Source: Tissierella pigra (lineage in GTDB: Bacteria > Bacillota > Clostridia > Tissierellales > Tissierellaceae). Taken from it: a DNA stretch of 64,000 nt. This document shows positions 17,795 through 27,294 of the stretch, one piece after another. The position numbers and the translations under genes are program-made. The notes under the pieces were generated by a model. The model ran no database searches. It saw nothing but the letters and a program-made list of their open reading frames with translations, and was not told the DNA's origin. The first letter of the stretch is position 1. Every line of letters begins with the position of its first letter. Where the stretch lies: contig NZ_VUNQ01000005.1 in NCBI RefSeq assembly GCF_009695605.1, positions 47,495 through 111,494 on the forward strand. The letters are read 5' to 3'.

Positions 17795-17822
17795 CAATTC
17801 AAAATTCACAATTCAAAATTTG
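17795..17822. repeat. CAATTCAAAATT direct repeat upstream of the sigma-54 promoter
   Basis: ACAATTCAAAATT occurs twice in tandem, just upstream of the -24/-12 promoter, with a related inverted pair between kamA and kamB (20289-20328). It may be an activator-binding region or simply a dispersed AT-rich repeat. Confidence 0.35.
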
Positions 17823-17834
17823 TCAACAAATAGT

Positions 17835-17850
17835 TGGCATATCTTTTGCA
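17835..17850 (+). promoter_or_regulatory. Sigma-54 (-24/-12) promoter of the lysine fermentation genes
   Basis: TGGCATATCTTTTGCA fits the consensus TGGCAC-N5-TTGCW, with the invariant GG (17836-17837) and GC (17848-17849) exactly 12 nt apart. Transcription would start near 17861, 39 nt before kdd. The adjacent gene is a sigma-54 activator. Confidence 0.85.
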
Positions 17851-17899
17851 TTATATAATTATAAATAAATTTTTAACAATATACTGGGAGGAATGTAAA

Positions 17900-18937
17900 A
17901 TGAAAAAAGGATGTCCATACGGAACGCATAGAGTTATTGAACCAAAGGGAGTTTTACCACAACCAGCATTAAAAATTGACAATGATATGGAGATTTATGA
18001 CAACGAAATACTTATAGATGTTCAAACACTTAATGTAGATTCAGCAAGTTTTACACAAATAAAAGAACAGGCTAATGGGGATATAGAAGAAATCAAGAAA
18101 ATAATGAAAGGCATAGTAGCAGAAAGAGGAAAGCACCAAAATCCAGTTACAGGATCAGGTGGAATGTTAATAGGTACAGTGGAAAAAATAGGACCAGCTT
18201 TAGAAGGAAAAACTGACCTTAAAGTAGGAGATAAAATAGCTACTTTAGTTTCTTTATCTTTAACACCTCTTAGAATAGATGAATTTAAAGAAATAAGAAA
18301 AGATGTAGACCAAGTTGATATAGTAGGTAAGGCAATATTATTTGAATCAGGAATTTATGCAGTTATTCCATCAGATATGCCAGAAAACTTAGCACTATCA
18401 GTATTAGACGTAGCAGGAGCACCAGCACAAACAGCAAAACTAGTTAAACCAGGAGATACTGTAGTAGTTATAGGAGGAACAGGAAAATCAGGTATGCTTT
18501 GCCTATACGAAGCGAAAAAGAGAGCAGGAGTTACAGGAAAAGTTATTTGTATTGGCTCAAGGGACACTACTTTACAAAGATGTAAAGATTCAAATTTAGC
18601 AGATGTATATATAAAAGCCAATGCAACAGATGCAGTAGAAATCTTAGAAAAAGTAAAAGAAGCTACTAATGGAGAAATGGCAGATATAGTAATCAATACA
18701 GTAAATATCCCAAATACAGAAATGTCAAGTATTCTAATTTGCAAGGATAGGGGAATAGTTTACTTCTTCAGTATGGCAACAAGCTTTACAAAGGCTGCTT
18801 TAGGAGCAGAAGGAGTAGGTAAAGACGTAACTATGATAGTAGGAAACGGATATACAAAAGACCATGCAGCAATATCATTAGAACTAATGAGAGAATCAGA
18901 AGAATTAAGAAAAATATTTACAGAACTTTATGCCTAA
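17900..18937 (+). CDS. kdd: L-erythro-3,5-diaminohexanoate dehydrogenase
   Basis: 345 aa from ATG 17900 (GGGAGG ribosome site; upstream in-frame codons lie in the promoter). The N-terminus MKKGCPYGTHRVIEPKGVLP and the NAD(P)-binding stretch VVVIGGTGKSGMLCLYEAKK match the 3,5-diaminohexanoate dehydrogenase of lysine fermenters, an alcohol-dehydrogenase-like fold. It oxidatively deaminates 3,5-diaminohexanoate to 5-amino-3-oxohexanoate, with NAD+. It is the first gene after the sigma-54 promoter and is followed by kamA to kamE, which supply its substrate. The related ornithine-pathway 2,4-diaminopentanoate dehydrogenase is excluded by the kam neighbourhood and different N-terminus. Confidence 0.9.
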   Translation: MKKGCPYGTHRVIEPKGVLPQPALKIDNDMEIYDNEILIDVQTLNVDSASFTQIKEQANGDIEEIKKIMKGIVAERGKHQNPVTGSGGMLIGTVEKIGPALEGKTDLKVGDKIATLVSLSLTPLRIDEFKEIRKDVDQVDIVGKAILFESGIYAVIPSDMPENLALSVLDVAGAPAQTAKLVKPGDTVVVIGGTGKSGMLCLYEAKKRAGVTGKVICIGSRDTTLQRCKDSNLADVYIKANATDAVEILEKVKEATNGEMADIVINTVNIPNTEMSSILICKDRGIVYFFSMATSFTKAALGAEGVGKDVTMIVGNGYTKDHAAISLELMRESEELRKIFTELYA

Positions 18938-18943
18938 AAAACA

Positions 18944-19007
18944 ATTAATAGTGAATAGTGAATAGTTGCTGTTCACTTTTCACCATTCACTATTAGTTAT
19001 TAACTAA
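18944..19007. repeat. AATAGTGAATAGTGAATAG palindromic repeat, copy 4
   Basis: TTAATAGTGAATAGTGAATA, an 11-nt loop region, then TTCACCATTCACTATTAGTTATTAACTA. It lies between kdd and kamA, within one presumed operon, so it is unlikely to be a full terminator. Confidence 0.7.
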
Positions 19008-19025
19008 AAATAAGGGGGACTTATC

Positions 19026-20276
19026 TTGAGAAGGTATAATGAAATTGAACTTTGGAAAGATGTTAGCGAGGAAGAATGGAATGACTGGCGTTGGCAAGTT
19101 AGAAATAGAATTTCTGATGTAGATACTTTAAAAAAAATAATCAATATAACAGAAGAAGAAGAAAAGAATATAGGTGCTGTACTTGAAAAATTTAGAGTAG
19201 GAATTACACCATATTATGCTTCACTAATGGACCCAGATGATCCTCATTGTCCAGTGAGAATGCAGGCAGTACCAACAATAATGGAAACTCATATTAGCGA
19301 TTCAGACCTAGAAGACCCACTACATGAAGATGAAGATTCACCAGTACCAGGATTAACTCATAGATACCCAGATAGAGTATTGTTTTTAATTACAGACCAA
19401 TGTTCAATGTATTGCAGACATTGTACTAGAAGAAGATTTGCAGGACAGAAAGACACAGGAGTACCAAGAGACAGAATAGATGCCTGTATAGAATATATAA
19501 GAAATACACCTGAAGTAAGAGATGTGTTATTGTCAGGAGGAGACTGTTTATTAGTATCTGATGATGTTTTAGAATATATTATCTCAAAATTAAGAGAAAT
19601 TCCACATGTGGAAATAGTAAGACTAGGAAGTCGTACACCAGTAGTACTTCCACAAAGAATTACAGATGATCTAGTAAATATGTTGAAAAAATACCATCCA
19701 ATATGGTTAAATACCCACTTTAACCATCCAAAAGAAATAACTGCTGAATCAAAAGCTGCCTGTGAGAGATTAGCAAATGCAGGTATCCCTTTAGGAAATC
19801 AATCTGTATTACTTAGAGGAATCAATGATTGTCCACATATAATGAAGGATTTGGTACATGGGTTAGTTAAAATGAGAGTAAGACCTTATTATATCTATCA
19901 ATGTGACCTTTCCATGGGAATTGAACATTTTAGAACCAAAGTATCTAAAGGTATTGAAATAATAGAAGCCCTAAGAGGTCATACATCAGGCTATGCAGTA
20001 CCTACATTTGTAGTAGATGCACCAGGTGGTGGAGGAAAAACTCCAGTAATGCCTCAATATATTATCTCACAATCACCAACTAAAGTAGTGCTAAGAAACT
20101 ACGAAGGAATTATCACAACATATACAGAACCACAAATCATAGAAGAACCATGCGATTGTCCTGTATGTAAAGGGGAAAGACAAGGAAAAATCACAGGAGT
20201 AGCAGAACTTTTACAAGGTAAAGAAGTAAAATCCATGGAACCAAGTGATTTGGAGAGACATAATAGGAAACACTAG
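19026..20276 (+). CDS. kamA: Lysine 2,3-aminomutase
   Basis: 416 aa from TTG 19026 (GGGGG ribosome site). A radical SAM/PLP enzyme converting L-lysine to L-beta-lysine. The [4Fe-4S] cysteines are C126, C130 and C133 (CSMYCRHC). The PLP lysine is K338 in [10 protein letters not shown], and substrate-binding Asp294 (YQCDLS) and Asp331 are present. Each is one residue beyond the Clostridium subterminale enzyme numbering, so the alignment is essentially gapless. The C-terminal CDCPVC pair is also typical. It catalyses the first step of lysine fermentation and lies between kdd and kamB. Confidence 0.97.
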   Translation: MRRYNEIELWKDVSEEEWNDWRWQVRNRISDVDTLKKIINITEEEEKNIGAVLEKFRVGITPYYASLMDPDDPHCPVRMQAVPTIMETHISDSDLEDPLHEDEDSPVPGLTHRYPDRVLFLITDQCSMYCRHCTRRRFAGQKDTGVPRDRIDACIEYIRNTPEVRDVLLSGGDCLLVSDDVLEYIISKLREIPHVEIVRLGSRTPVVLPQRITDDLVNMLKKYHPIWLNTHFNHPKEITAESKAACERLANAGIPLGNQSVLLRGINDCPHIMKDLVHGLVKMRVRPYYIYQCDLSMGIEHFRTKVSKGIEIIEALRGHTSGYAVPTFVVDAPGGGGKTPVMPQYIISQSPTKVVLRNYEGIITTYTEPQIIEEPCDCPVCKGERQGKITGVAELLQGKEVKSMEPSDLERHNRKH

Positions 20277-20347
20277 GATGTTTCCACTTGTGAATTTTGA
20301 ATTAAAACCATAAACAATTCAAAATTTGCCACTGAAAGGAGCATCTT

Positions 20348-21376
20348 ATGTTAGAGTTTATAAATGGTAAATATAAAACAATATCTATAGTAGGTATGGC
20401 TAAAAATAGTGGAAAGACTGTTACACTTAATCATTTAATAGGAGAGGCTGGCGAACAGGGAGTGACCATAGGAATTACCTCCATAGGTAGAGATGGAGAA
20501 TCTTTAGACATCGTTACAGAAACTGAAAAGCCTCGTATCTATGTAGAAGCAGGTACACTGATTGCTACATCTACAGGAATGATTGGTCTAGGAGATGCTA
20601 CTATTGAAATACTTACAGTAACAGAATATAGAACACCTTTAGGTGAAATAGTCATAGGTAGAGTAAAAGATGAGGGTTATGTTGAAGTAGCAGGCCCTCA
20701 GCTTCTTTCTGAAATAAAAAATGTATCAGATATTATGTTAAACTTAGGTGCAAAATTTGTCATTATAGACGGAGCTTTAGATAGGTTATCTCAAGCAGCC
20801 CCAGCTATATCAGAAGCTACCATATTAGCTACAGGAGCAGTATTATCTCGTGATATAAACAAAGTCATAGAAGAAACAATCCATACAGTAAACACTTTGA
20901 GCCTTCCCGTAGTAGAAGATATGAAAGTCAGAAATATCATAAGAAAATTAATGGACAACAATGAAATAGCAGTCATAGATGAAAATAAAAAAGTAACAAA
21001 TATTCCTTTAAAAACTGCTTTAAATGGAGGGCATATCATAGGAGATTATCTAAGAGATAACTCAAGATATTTAGTGATTCCAGGTTCTTTAGTGAAAAAG
21101 ACCATAGAGGATTTGAGAAGAACTACGAGACGATATAAAAATATAGATATAGTAATTCGTGATGGAACTAAAATATTTATAAATCCAAAGGATTGGCTGG
21201 TGTTTCTACATGCAGGTGTAAGAGTAAAGGTATTGGATCCTGTAAACTTAATATGTATTACACTAAACCCTTATGCTCCAGCAGGTTACTATTTTGAGCC
21301 AAGGGAATTTCTATCTAAAATGAAATCTTACATAACTAAAATACCAGTAATGGATTTAGTATTAGGTGGTGAGTAA
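20348..21376 (+). CDS. kamB: KamB, presumed lysine 5,6-aminomutase reactivase subunit
   Basis: 342 aa, no signal peptide. A P-loop is visible near the N-terminus (GMAKNSGKT, 16-24), followed by a dinucleotide-like VTIGITSIGRDGESLD segment. The gene order kamA-kamB-kamC-kamD-kamE is the one known from lysine fermenters. KamB and KamC are considered to restore inactivated lysine 5,6-aminomutase by exchanging damaged cobalamin, by analogy with diol dehydratase and ornithine 4,5-aminomutase reactivases. The role is inferred from position and nomenclature, not from motifs. AAAGGAG ribosome site; the stop codon is immediately followed by the ATG of kamC. Confidence 0.8.
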   Translation: MLEFINGKYKTISIVGMAKNSGKTVTLNHLIGEAGEQGVTIGITSIGRDGESLDIVTETEKPRIYVEAGTLIATSTGMIGLGDATIEILTVTEYRTPLGEIVIGRVKDEGYVEVAGPQLLSEIKNVSDIMLNLGAKFVIIDGALDRLSQAAPAISEATILATGAVLSRDINKVIEETIHTVNTLSLPVVEDMKVRNIIRKLMDNNEIAVIDENKKVTNIPLKTALNGGHIIGDYLRDNSRYLVIPGSLVKKTIEDLRRTTRRYKNIDIVIRDGTKIFINPKDWLVFLHAGVRVKVLDPVNLICITLNPYAPAGYYFEPREFLSKMKSYITKIPVMDLVLGGE

Positions 21377-22999
21377 ATGGAATTCATGGATGAAAAAACC
21401 ATAGAAACCTTAGAATTTAGATATATTCTAAACAATATAAAAACCCTTACACCTTACGGGAAAATGTATAAAAATAGACTAAAAGCCTTTGAAATAGGAG
21501 AAGAAAAGGAATTAATAGAGGAACTAGGTAGAATAGAATCCTATCTTCCTGTTGTAGAAAACAGAGAAATTATAAGCCCCATAGATAGTGTCTTTTCCCA
21601 TGTAAAAGATTTAAGAGCTTCCATTAAACGTACTATGGAGGACTTTATTCTTACAGAAGTAGAGTTGTTTGAAATAAAGACCTTTCTTTTTATAGTCAAA
21701 GACTTAAATGAAATAATAAAAAAATATAATATTAAAGTATATGAAAATACAGAGATCATACCAATAAAATCTTTAGAAAGACTTTTAGACCCTGAAGAAA
21801 CAGGAGTTTCCACATTTTATATCTACGACAATTATTCGGAAGAGCTAAAGTCTATTAGAGAGAAAAAAAGAAATCTAGATAAGGAAATAAAAATAGAGAA
21901 AAAGAAGATTAGGGAAAAAATAGAAGAGGAGTTTAAACTAAGGCTTCAACCAGATTTATCACTATCTATACCAAAGAGTAATAGAGAATTAATAGAAAAA
22001 GTTGAAAATTATCCTTACCTTATTTATACATCAGAAACCTATATAAATATAAAATTCGCCATAAAACCAACAGAATATATGATAAATCTAGAACAGGAAG
22101 TACTTATTTTAAAAGGGAAGGAAGAAAAAGAAGAATTAAGAATTAGAGAATTCCTGTCACAAGAAATAAATAAAAGAAAAAAAGAAATATTTAGGAATAT
22201 GAGAAGTATTGGGATACTAGATTTGATTTTAGGAAAAGCCAAATACGCTTTAGATATAAATGGAGTAAAACCAGAAATAATACAAGAACATAAAATAGTA
22301 ATTGAAGATGGAATCCATCCCAAAGTTTCTTACACTTTAAAAGAAAAGGATTTAGAATTTACCCCTATATCTATAGAGTTGAAAGAAGGAGCAACCTGTA
22401 TTACAGGTGCTAATATGGGTGGAAAAACAATTAGTTTAAAACTTGTAGGACTATTATCTGCAATGGCACAATATGGATTATTTGTACCAGCTAAAAAGAT
22501 GAAATATGGACTAAATAAATTTATAAAAACCTCCATAGGAGATATGCAGTCTGCGGATTCAGGATTATCTACCTTTGGGGGAGAAATAAAAACTGTCAGC
22601 GAAGCTATAAATTTAGCCAATGAAAGAGGAATCATTTTAATAGACGAATTAGCAAGGGGAACTAATCCAGAAGAAGGCTATGCCATATCAAAGGCAATAG
22701 TTAGTTACTTAAAAGATAAGAGACTCATAAGCCTTTTGACTACACACTATGATAATATAGCCAATTTAGAAAGAGTAGTTCATCTTCAAGTAATAGGCTT
22801 ATCAAAAATAAATATATTTGACTTAGCAGAAGAACTAGATGCAGATAAAAAAATGCAGATAATCAACAAATATATGGATTATCGTTTAAGAGTAGTAGCA
22901 AAAAATGCACCAGTTCCCAAAGACGCACTAAATATAGCTAGAATAATGGGATTAGACGAAAAAATACTTAAAATAGCAGAAAGATATATCAGTAGTTGA
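21377..22999 (+). CDS. kamC: KamC, MutS-related ATPase (presumed aminomutase reactivase)
   Basis: 540 aa. The C-terminal third is a MutS-type ABC ATPase: Walker A GANMGGKT (344-351), a MutS-like signature STFGGEIK, and Walker B GIILIDELARGTNPEEG (418-434) followed by TTHYDNIANL. The N-terminal part is a coiled-coil-rich lever region (about 160-215). The mismatch-recognition domain of true MutS is missing, so it is not a repair protein. It starts at the nucleotide after the kamB stop and lies 25 bp before kamD. It probably works with KamB on the aminomutase. Confidence 0.85.
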   Translation: MEFMDEKTIETLEFRYILNNIKTLTPYGKMYKNRLKAFEIGEEKELIEELGRIESYLPVVENREIISPIDSVFSHVKDLRASIKRTMEDFILTEVELFEIKTFLFIVKDLNEIIKKYNIKVYENTEIIPIKSLERLLDPEETGVSTFYIYDNYSEELKSIREKKRNLDKEIKIEKKKIREKIEEEFKLRLQPDLSLSIPKSNRELIEKVENYPYLIYTSETYINIKFAIKPTEYMINLEQEVLILKGKEEKEELRIREFLSQEINKRKKEIFRNMRSIGILDLILGKAKYALDINGVKPEIIQEHKIVIEDGIHPKVSYTLKEKDLEFTPISIELKEGATCITGANMGGKTISLKLVGLLSAMAQYGLFVPAKKMKYGLNKFIKTSIGDMQSADSGLSTFGGEIKTVSEAINLANERGIILIDELARGTNPEEGYAISKAIVSYLKDKRLISLLTTHYDNIANLERVVHLQVIGLSKINIFDLAEELDADKKMQIINKYMDYRLRVVAKNAPVPKDALNIARIMGLDEKILKIAERYISS

Positions 23000-23024
23000 A
23001 CTAAAAAAAGAGGGAGTGAATTAA

Positions 23025-24578
23025 ATGAGCAAACTTAATCTCGATCAAAGTTTAATAGAAAGTTGTCGAAATGCTGCTAAAAATATTGCAAGTGAGACAC
23101 AAAAATTTATCGATGAACACACTACAACAGCAACAGAAAGAACCATTACCAGACTTCTTGGAGTAGATGGAGTAGATGAAATAGAGAAACCACTGCCAAA
23201 TGTTATAGTAGATAATATAAAAGAAGGTGGAGGATTAGAAAGAGGGGCAGCTTATTGGATAGGAAATGCAATGGTGCAAACAGGCTTGACACCTCAAGAA
23301 GTAGCAGAAAAAGTGGCTCTAGGAGAAATCGATATAACAAGACTTCCGGCAAGTGATGAAGGAAAGATAAAAGAAACCATATATAAAATTGCAGAAGAAA
23401 CCGTATTTAAGATTAAAGAAAATAGAAATAAAAGACAACATTACTTAAACACCATAGGAGAAGGAGAAAAACCATATCTGTATGTAATTGTAGCCACAGG
23501 AAATATATATGAAGATATAGTCCAAGCTAAAGCAGCTGCTCGTCAAGGAGCAGATGTAGTTGCAGTTATTAGAACCACAGGACAATCACTTCTAGACTAT
23601 GTACCTTATGGACCTACTACAGAAGGATTTGGAGGAACTTATGCAACTCAAGAAAACTTTAGACTAATGAGAGAGGCATTAGATGAAGTAGGAGAAGAAG
23701 TAGGAAGATATATAAGACTATGTAACTACTGTTCAGGACTTTGTATGCCAGAAATTGCAGCTATGGGAGCCATTGAAAGACTAGATATGATGCTAAATGA
23801 TGCCCTGTATGGAATCTTATTTAGAGATATAAATATGCAGAGAACCTTAATAGACCAATATTTCTCCAGAATGATAAATGGTTTTGCAGGTATTATTATA
23901 AATACAGGTGAAGACAATTACTTAACTACAGATGATGCAGTAGAAGCAGCACATACAGTATTGGCATCACAATTTATAAATGAACAATTTGCACTTAAAG
24001 CAGGAATACCAGAGGAGCAAATGGGACTAGGCCATGCTTTTGAAATGGATCCTGATGTGGAAAACGGATTTTTATTGGAATTGGCTCAAGCACAAATGGC
24101 TAGAGAAATATTTCCCAATGCACCACTGAAATATATGCCGCCTACAAAGTTTATGACAGGAAATATACTTAAAGGTCATGTACAAAATGCTATGTTTAAT
24201 ATGGTGTCCATTATGACAAATCAAGGTATTCAACTATTAGGTATGCTGACAGAAGCCATACACACACCACATTTACAAGATAGATATTTGTCCATAGAAA
24301 ATGCAAAATATGTATTCAACAATGCAAGAAGTCTTGGAGAAGAAATAGAATTTAAAAAAGATGGTATAATCCAAAACAGAGCACAAGAAGTTCTGCAAAA
24401 TGCAGAAAAACTCTTAACTCAAATAGAGAAAGAGGGATTGTTTAAAACCATAGAAGAAGGAAAATTTGGTGGAGTAAAAAGAACTCCTACAGGCGGAAAA
24501 GGATTAGATGGAGTAGCAAAGAAAGACTCTGGTTATTTTAATCCATTTGTAGAGCTAATGCTAGGAGGTAGAGAATAA
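23025..24578 (+). CDS. kamD: Lysine 5,6-aminomutase alpha subunit
   Basis: 517 aa, the normal length of the PLP/adenosylcobalamin-binding alpha subunit. It begins MSKLNLDQSLIESCRNAA, and holds the barrel segments RTTGQSLLDYVPYGPTTEG (about 183-201), RLCNYCSGLCMPEIAAMGA and GLGHAFEMDPDVENG that characterise KamD. With KamE it moves the terminal amino group of beta-lysine to give 3,5-diaminohexanoate, the Kdd substrate. GGGAG ribosome site; the last base of its stop codon is the first of the kamE ATG. Confidence 0.96.
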   Translation: MSKLNLDQSLIESCRNAAKNIASETQKFIDEHTTTATERTITRLLGVDGVDEIEKPLPNVIVDNIKEGGGLERGAAYWIGNAMVQTGLTPQEVAEKVALGEIDITRLPASDEGKIKETIYKIAEETVFKIKENRNKRQHYLNTIGEGEKPYLYVIVATGNIYEDIVQAKAAARQGADVVAVIRTTGQSLLDYVPYGPTTEGFGGTYATQENFRLMREALDEVGEEVGRYIRLCNYCSGLCMPEIAAMGAIERLDMMLNDALYGILFRDINMQRTLIDQYFSRMINGFAGIIINTGEDNYLTTDDAVEAAHTVLASQFINEQFALKAGIPEEQMGLGHAFEMDPDVENGFLLELAQAQMAREIFPNAPLKYMPPTKFMTGNILKGHVQNAMFNMVSIMTNQGIQLLGMLTEAIHTPHLQDRYLSIENAKYVFNNARSLGEEIEFKKDGIIQNRAQEVLQNAEKLLTQIEKEGLFKTIEEGKFGGVKRTPTGGKGLDGVAKKDSGYFNPFVELMLGGRE

Positions 24579-25336
24579 TGGCTGAAGTTCAAAAAGTAGA
24601 TCTAACAAAAATAAAACCTTATGGAGATACATTAAATGATGGAATGGTACAAATGGGATTCACCCTTCCAGTGCCTCAAGGTGACGAAGCATCAGAAGCA
24701 GCGAGACAATTAGCAAGAAAAATGGGTTTTGAAGAACCAGCTGTAGTATATTCAAAGGATTTAGGTGTAGGATATACGTATTTTGTAGTATATGGCAAAA
24801 CCACTCATACAGTAGATTTTACAAAAATAGAAGTGCCAAAGGTAGATGTAGATATATTGTCTAAAGAAGAAGTGGAAATATATATAAAAGATAATATAAA
24901 AAGAAATGTAGTAATAGTAGGAGCTTGCACAGGTACAGATGCCCATACAGTAGGTATAGATGCCATAATGAACATGAAAGGCTATGCAGGACATTTTGGT
25001 CTAGAAAGATATGAAGGAGTAGACGCATACAATCTAGGTTCTCAAGTTCCGAATGAAGAATTAGTGGCAAAGGCAATAGAATTAAAAGCAGATGGAATCC
25101 TAGTATCACAAGTAGTTACACAAAAGGATGTACACATACCAAATATGACAGAACTAGTAGAGCTACTTGAAGCCGAAGGCATGAGAGACAAAGTAATACT
25201 ATGCTGCGGAGGTCCAAGAATTAGCCACGAATTGGCAAAAGAATTAGGCTACGATGCAGGATTTGGCACAGGAAGTTTTGCAGAAGATGTGGCAACCTTT
25301 GTAGTTACAGAAATGGTAAATAGAGGATTAGTATAG
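24578..25336 (+). CDS. kamE: Lysine 5,6-aminomutase beta subunit (B12-binding)
   Basis: 252 aa. The base-off/His-on cobalamin motif D-x-H-x-x-G is intact (TDAHTVG, Asp121, His123, Gly126). Lys134 in MNMKGYAG corresponds to the PLP Schiff-base Lys144 of the Clostridium sticklandii enzyme, and His123 to its His133, a constant offset of 10. The rest is a Rossmann-type B12 domain (ADGILVSQVVTQKD, LCCGGPRIS). It completes the heterodimer with KamD, with one-base overlap, and is followed by a strong terminator. The next pathway genes kce and kal are not adjacent. Confidence 0.97.
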   Translation: MAEVQKVDLTKIKPYGDTLNDGMVQMGFTLPVPQGDEASEAARQLARKMGFEEPAVVYSKDLGVGYTYFVVYGKTTHTVDFTKIEVPKVDVDILSKEEVEIYIKDNIKRNVVIVGACTGTDAHTVGIDAIMNMKGYAGHFGLERYEGVDAYNLGSQVPNEELVAKAIELKADGILVSQVVTQKDVHIPNMTELVELLEAEGMRDKVILCCGGPRISHELAKELGYDAGFGTGSFAEDVATFVVTEMVNRGLV

Positions 25337-25355
25337 AATAAACCCAATAATTTTC

Positions 25356-25400
25356 AATAACTCCGATTTTTGGTGACTAAAACCAAAAATCGGAGTTATT
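25356..25400 (+). terminator. Terminator of the kdd-kam operon
   Basis: Perfect 19-bp stem: AATAACTCCGATTTTTGGT (25356-25374) / ACCAAAAATCGGAGTTATT (25382-25400). It begins 20 nt after the kamE stop. Confidence 0.8.
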
Positions 25401-25458
25401 GCTTTGGTTGACCTAAGACCCCGAATATTATAAAATAATATTTATGGGAGATGACAAA

Positions 25459-27243
25459 ATGAAAAATAAAATACTACAAACTATAATGGCTATATTTCTT
25501 ATGATTATATTGAGTTTATCCATAATGACAGTAACTCTATTATTCTCAAGGGCTGTGGCAGATGTTAATTTACTGAATACCTATTTTGCAGACAAGCTAC
25601 TAATATTGATGAACTTTTTACCTATATTTTTATTTATGGTATTTGCCTATTTAATATTTAATAGGCTTTGGGCAAGTTTTTCACTTACTAGCTTATTATT
25701 TATTACTTTATCCATAATAAATAAGTTAAAGTTAAGCTATAGAGATGATCCGTTTACATTTATAGACTTAAAACTATTTGGTGAATCTTTGACCATGGCT
25801 AAGAAATATGATGTTGGTTTAAGTAAAGAAATAATAATTATGATACTTTTATTTATAGGCATTGCCATTGCTCTTAAATTTCTCTGTAATTATAAGATTA
25901 ATTCTTCTAAGATGAGAGTAGTGCTTTTAGCTATATTCATAATTGGAACTACAATAATATCTAAGGAATTTTACTTTAATCCTAAAGTATATGCACAAGT
26001 AGGAGATAAGTCCAATATAAATATATGGATAAAGACCCAACAGTTTCAAGTAAGGGGTTTCGTATATCCCTTTATTTATAGTTCTCTTGATGCAGTAGAG
26101 AAAAAGCCTGAAGGATACAATAAGGCAGAGGCAGTAACTGCTTTTAATTCCATTGATCCTATGGACATAAGAGAAGAAGAAAAAGTAAATATAATAGCCA
26201 TTATGTTAGAAGCCTATAATGACTTCTCTAAATTTCCAGGTGTAGATTTAAATATAGATATATATAAAAACTTTCATGACATTCAAAAGGAATCTATTCA
26301 TGGGAATTTAGTAACCAATATATTTGCAGGAGATACAATAAAAACTGAAAGAGGGTTTTTAACTGGGTTTCACAACCAGCCTAAATATTATAAACAAACC
26401 AATTCCTTTGTGTGGTATCTAAAGGAACAAGGCTATAGGACAGAAGCCATGCACCCAATTACAGGACAATTTTATAATCGACAAAATGCAAATGAGTATT
26501 TGGGATTTGACTACTTTGAACATATGGATAATAGATATAAGGATATATCCCCAGATTATCTAAGGGATGAAGATTTCTTTAAATATATAATAGAAGGATA
26601 CGAAAAAAATAAAGGTAAGTCACCTTATTTCAATTTCTCAGTAACATATCAAAACCATGGACCTTATTCGGAAGAGGCAAATACAGATAAGGAATATTTA
26701 AAGAAAAAAGATAAGTATGATGAAAAACTATATAATATAATAAACAATTATTTTACAGGAATAAATAAAACGGACAAGGCCTTGAAGGATTTAGTTGATT
26801 ACTTTAGAAAAGAAGAAGAACCAACTATAATCATTTTATTTGGAGACCATAACCCTTGGCTTGGAAAAGAAAACTCAGGATATACCATGATGGATATAAA
26901 CTTAGATTTATCCACTGTAGAAGGATTTGAAAATTACTATGAGACTCCTTATTTGATATGGGGAAATAATAGTGCAAAGGAAGTTTTACAAAAAGATTTT
27001 CAAGGCAGAGGAAGGGATATAAGTCCAAACTTCCTAATGGCAGAACTATTCCAGTATCTAGCCTGGGAAGGAAATGAATATATGCAGGAAATAGTAAAAC
27101 TAAAAGAAAACATAGATGTAGTTCATCAACTTTTCTTCAAGGAAAATGGAGAATATAAAAAAGAGTTATCAGAAGAAAATAAAAAGCTTTGGGAAGACTT
27201 TAAAAACAAAGAGTATTACTATAGCCATGATTTTAAGAAATAA
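25459..27243 (+). CDS. LTA synthase family protein (membrane sulfatase-fold phosphoglycerol transferase)
   Basis: 594 aa from ATG 25459 (GGGAG ribosome site; the ATG at 25444 lies inside it). Five N-terminal membrane helices (to about 175) are followed by an extracellular sulfatase-fold domain (about 235-520). Metal-site segments are visible: IMLEAYND, AGDTIKTERGFLTGF with the candidate nucleophile Thr, and ILFGDHNP. LtaS-type enzymes move glycerol-phosphate from phosphatidylglycerol to lipoteichoic acid or related polymers outside the cell. A second family member follows 50 bp downstream. The exact polymer is not known. Confidence 0.85.
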   Translation: MKNKILQTIMAIFLMIILSLSIMTVTLLFSRAVADVNLLNTYFADKLLILMNFLPIFLFMVFAYLIFNRLWASFSLTSLLFITLSIINKLKLSYRDDPFTFIDLKLFGESLTMAKKYDVGLSKEIIIMILLFIGIAIALKFLCNYKINSSKMRVVLLAIFIIGTTIISKEFYFNPKVYAQVGDKSNINIWIKTQQFQVRGFVYPFIYSSLDAVEKKPEGYNKAEAVTAFNSIDPMDIREEEKVNIIAIMLEAYNDFSKFPGVDLNIDIYKNFHDIQKESIHGNLVTNIFAGDTIKTERGFLTGFHNQPKYYKQTNSFVWYLKEQGYRTEAMHPITGQFYNRQNANEYLGFDYFEHMDNRYKDISPDYLRDEDFFKYIIEGYEKNKGKSPYFNFSVTYQNHGPYSEEANTDKEYLKKKDKYDEKLYNIINNYFTGINKTDKALKDLVDYFRKEEEPTIIILFGDHNPWLGKENSGYTMMDINLDLSTVEGFENYYETPYLIWGNNSAKEVLQKDFQGRGRDISPNFLMAELFQYLAWEGNEYMQEIVKLKENIDVVHQLFFKENGEYKKELSEENKKLWEDFKNKEYYYSHDFKK

Positions 27244-27294
27244 GGTGTTAAAAGGGATTTTCCCTTTTAACATCTTGCTTATCAGGAGGTAAAA

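Noticed and set aside
17650..17834. A lysine riboswitch ahead of the kam genes
   Set aside because: No L-box architecture is visible; the segment is AT-rich with short repeats, and the sigma-54 promoter lies downstream of it.
10713..19007. The AATAGTGAATAG repeats as a CRISPR array
   Set aside because: The copies are palindromic, far apart and separated by genes, with no regular spacers and no cas genes.
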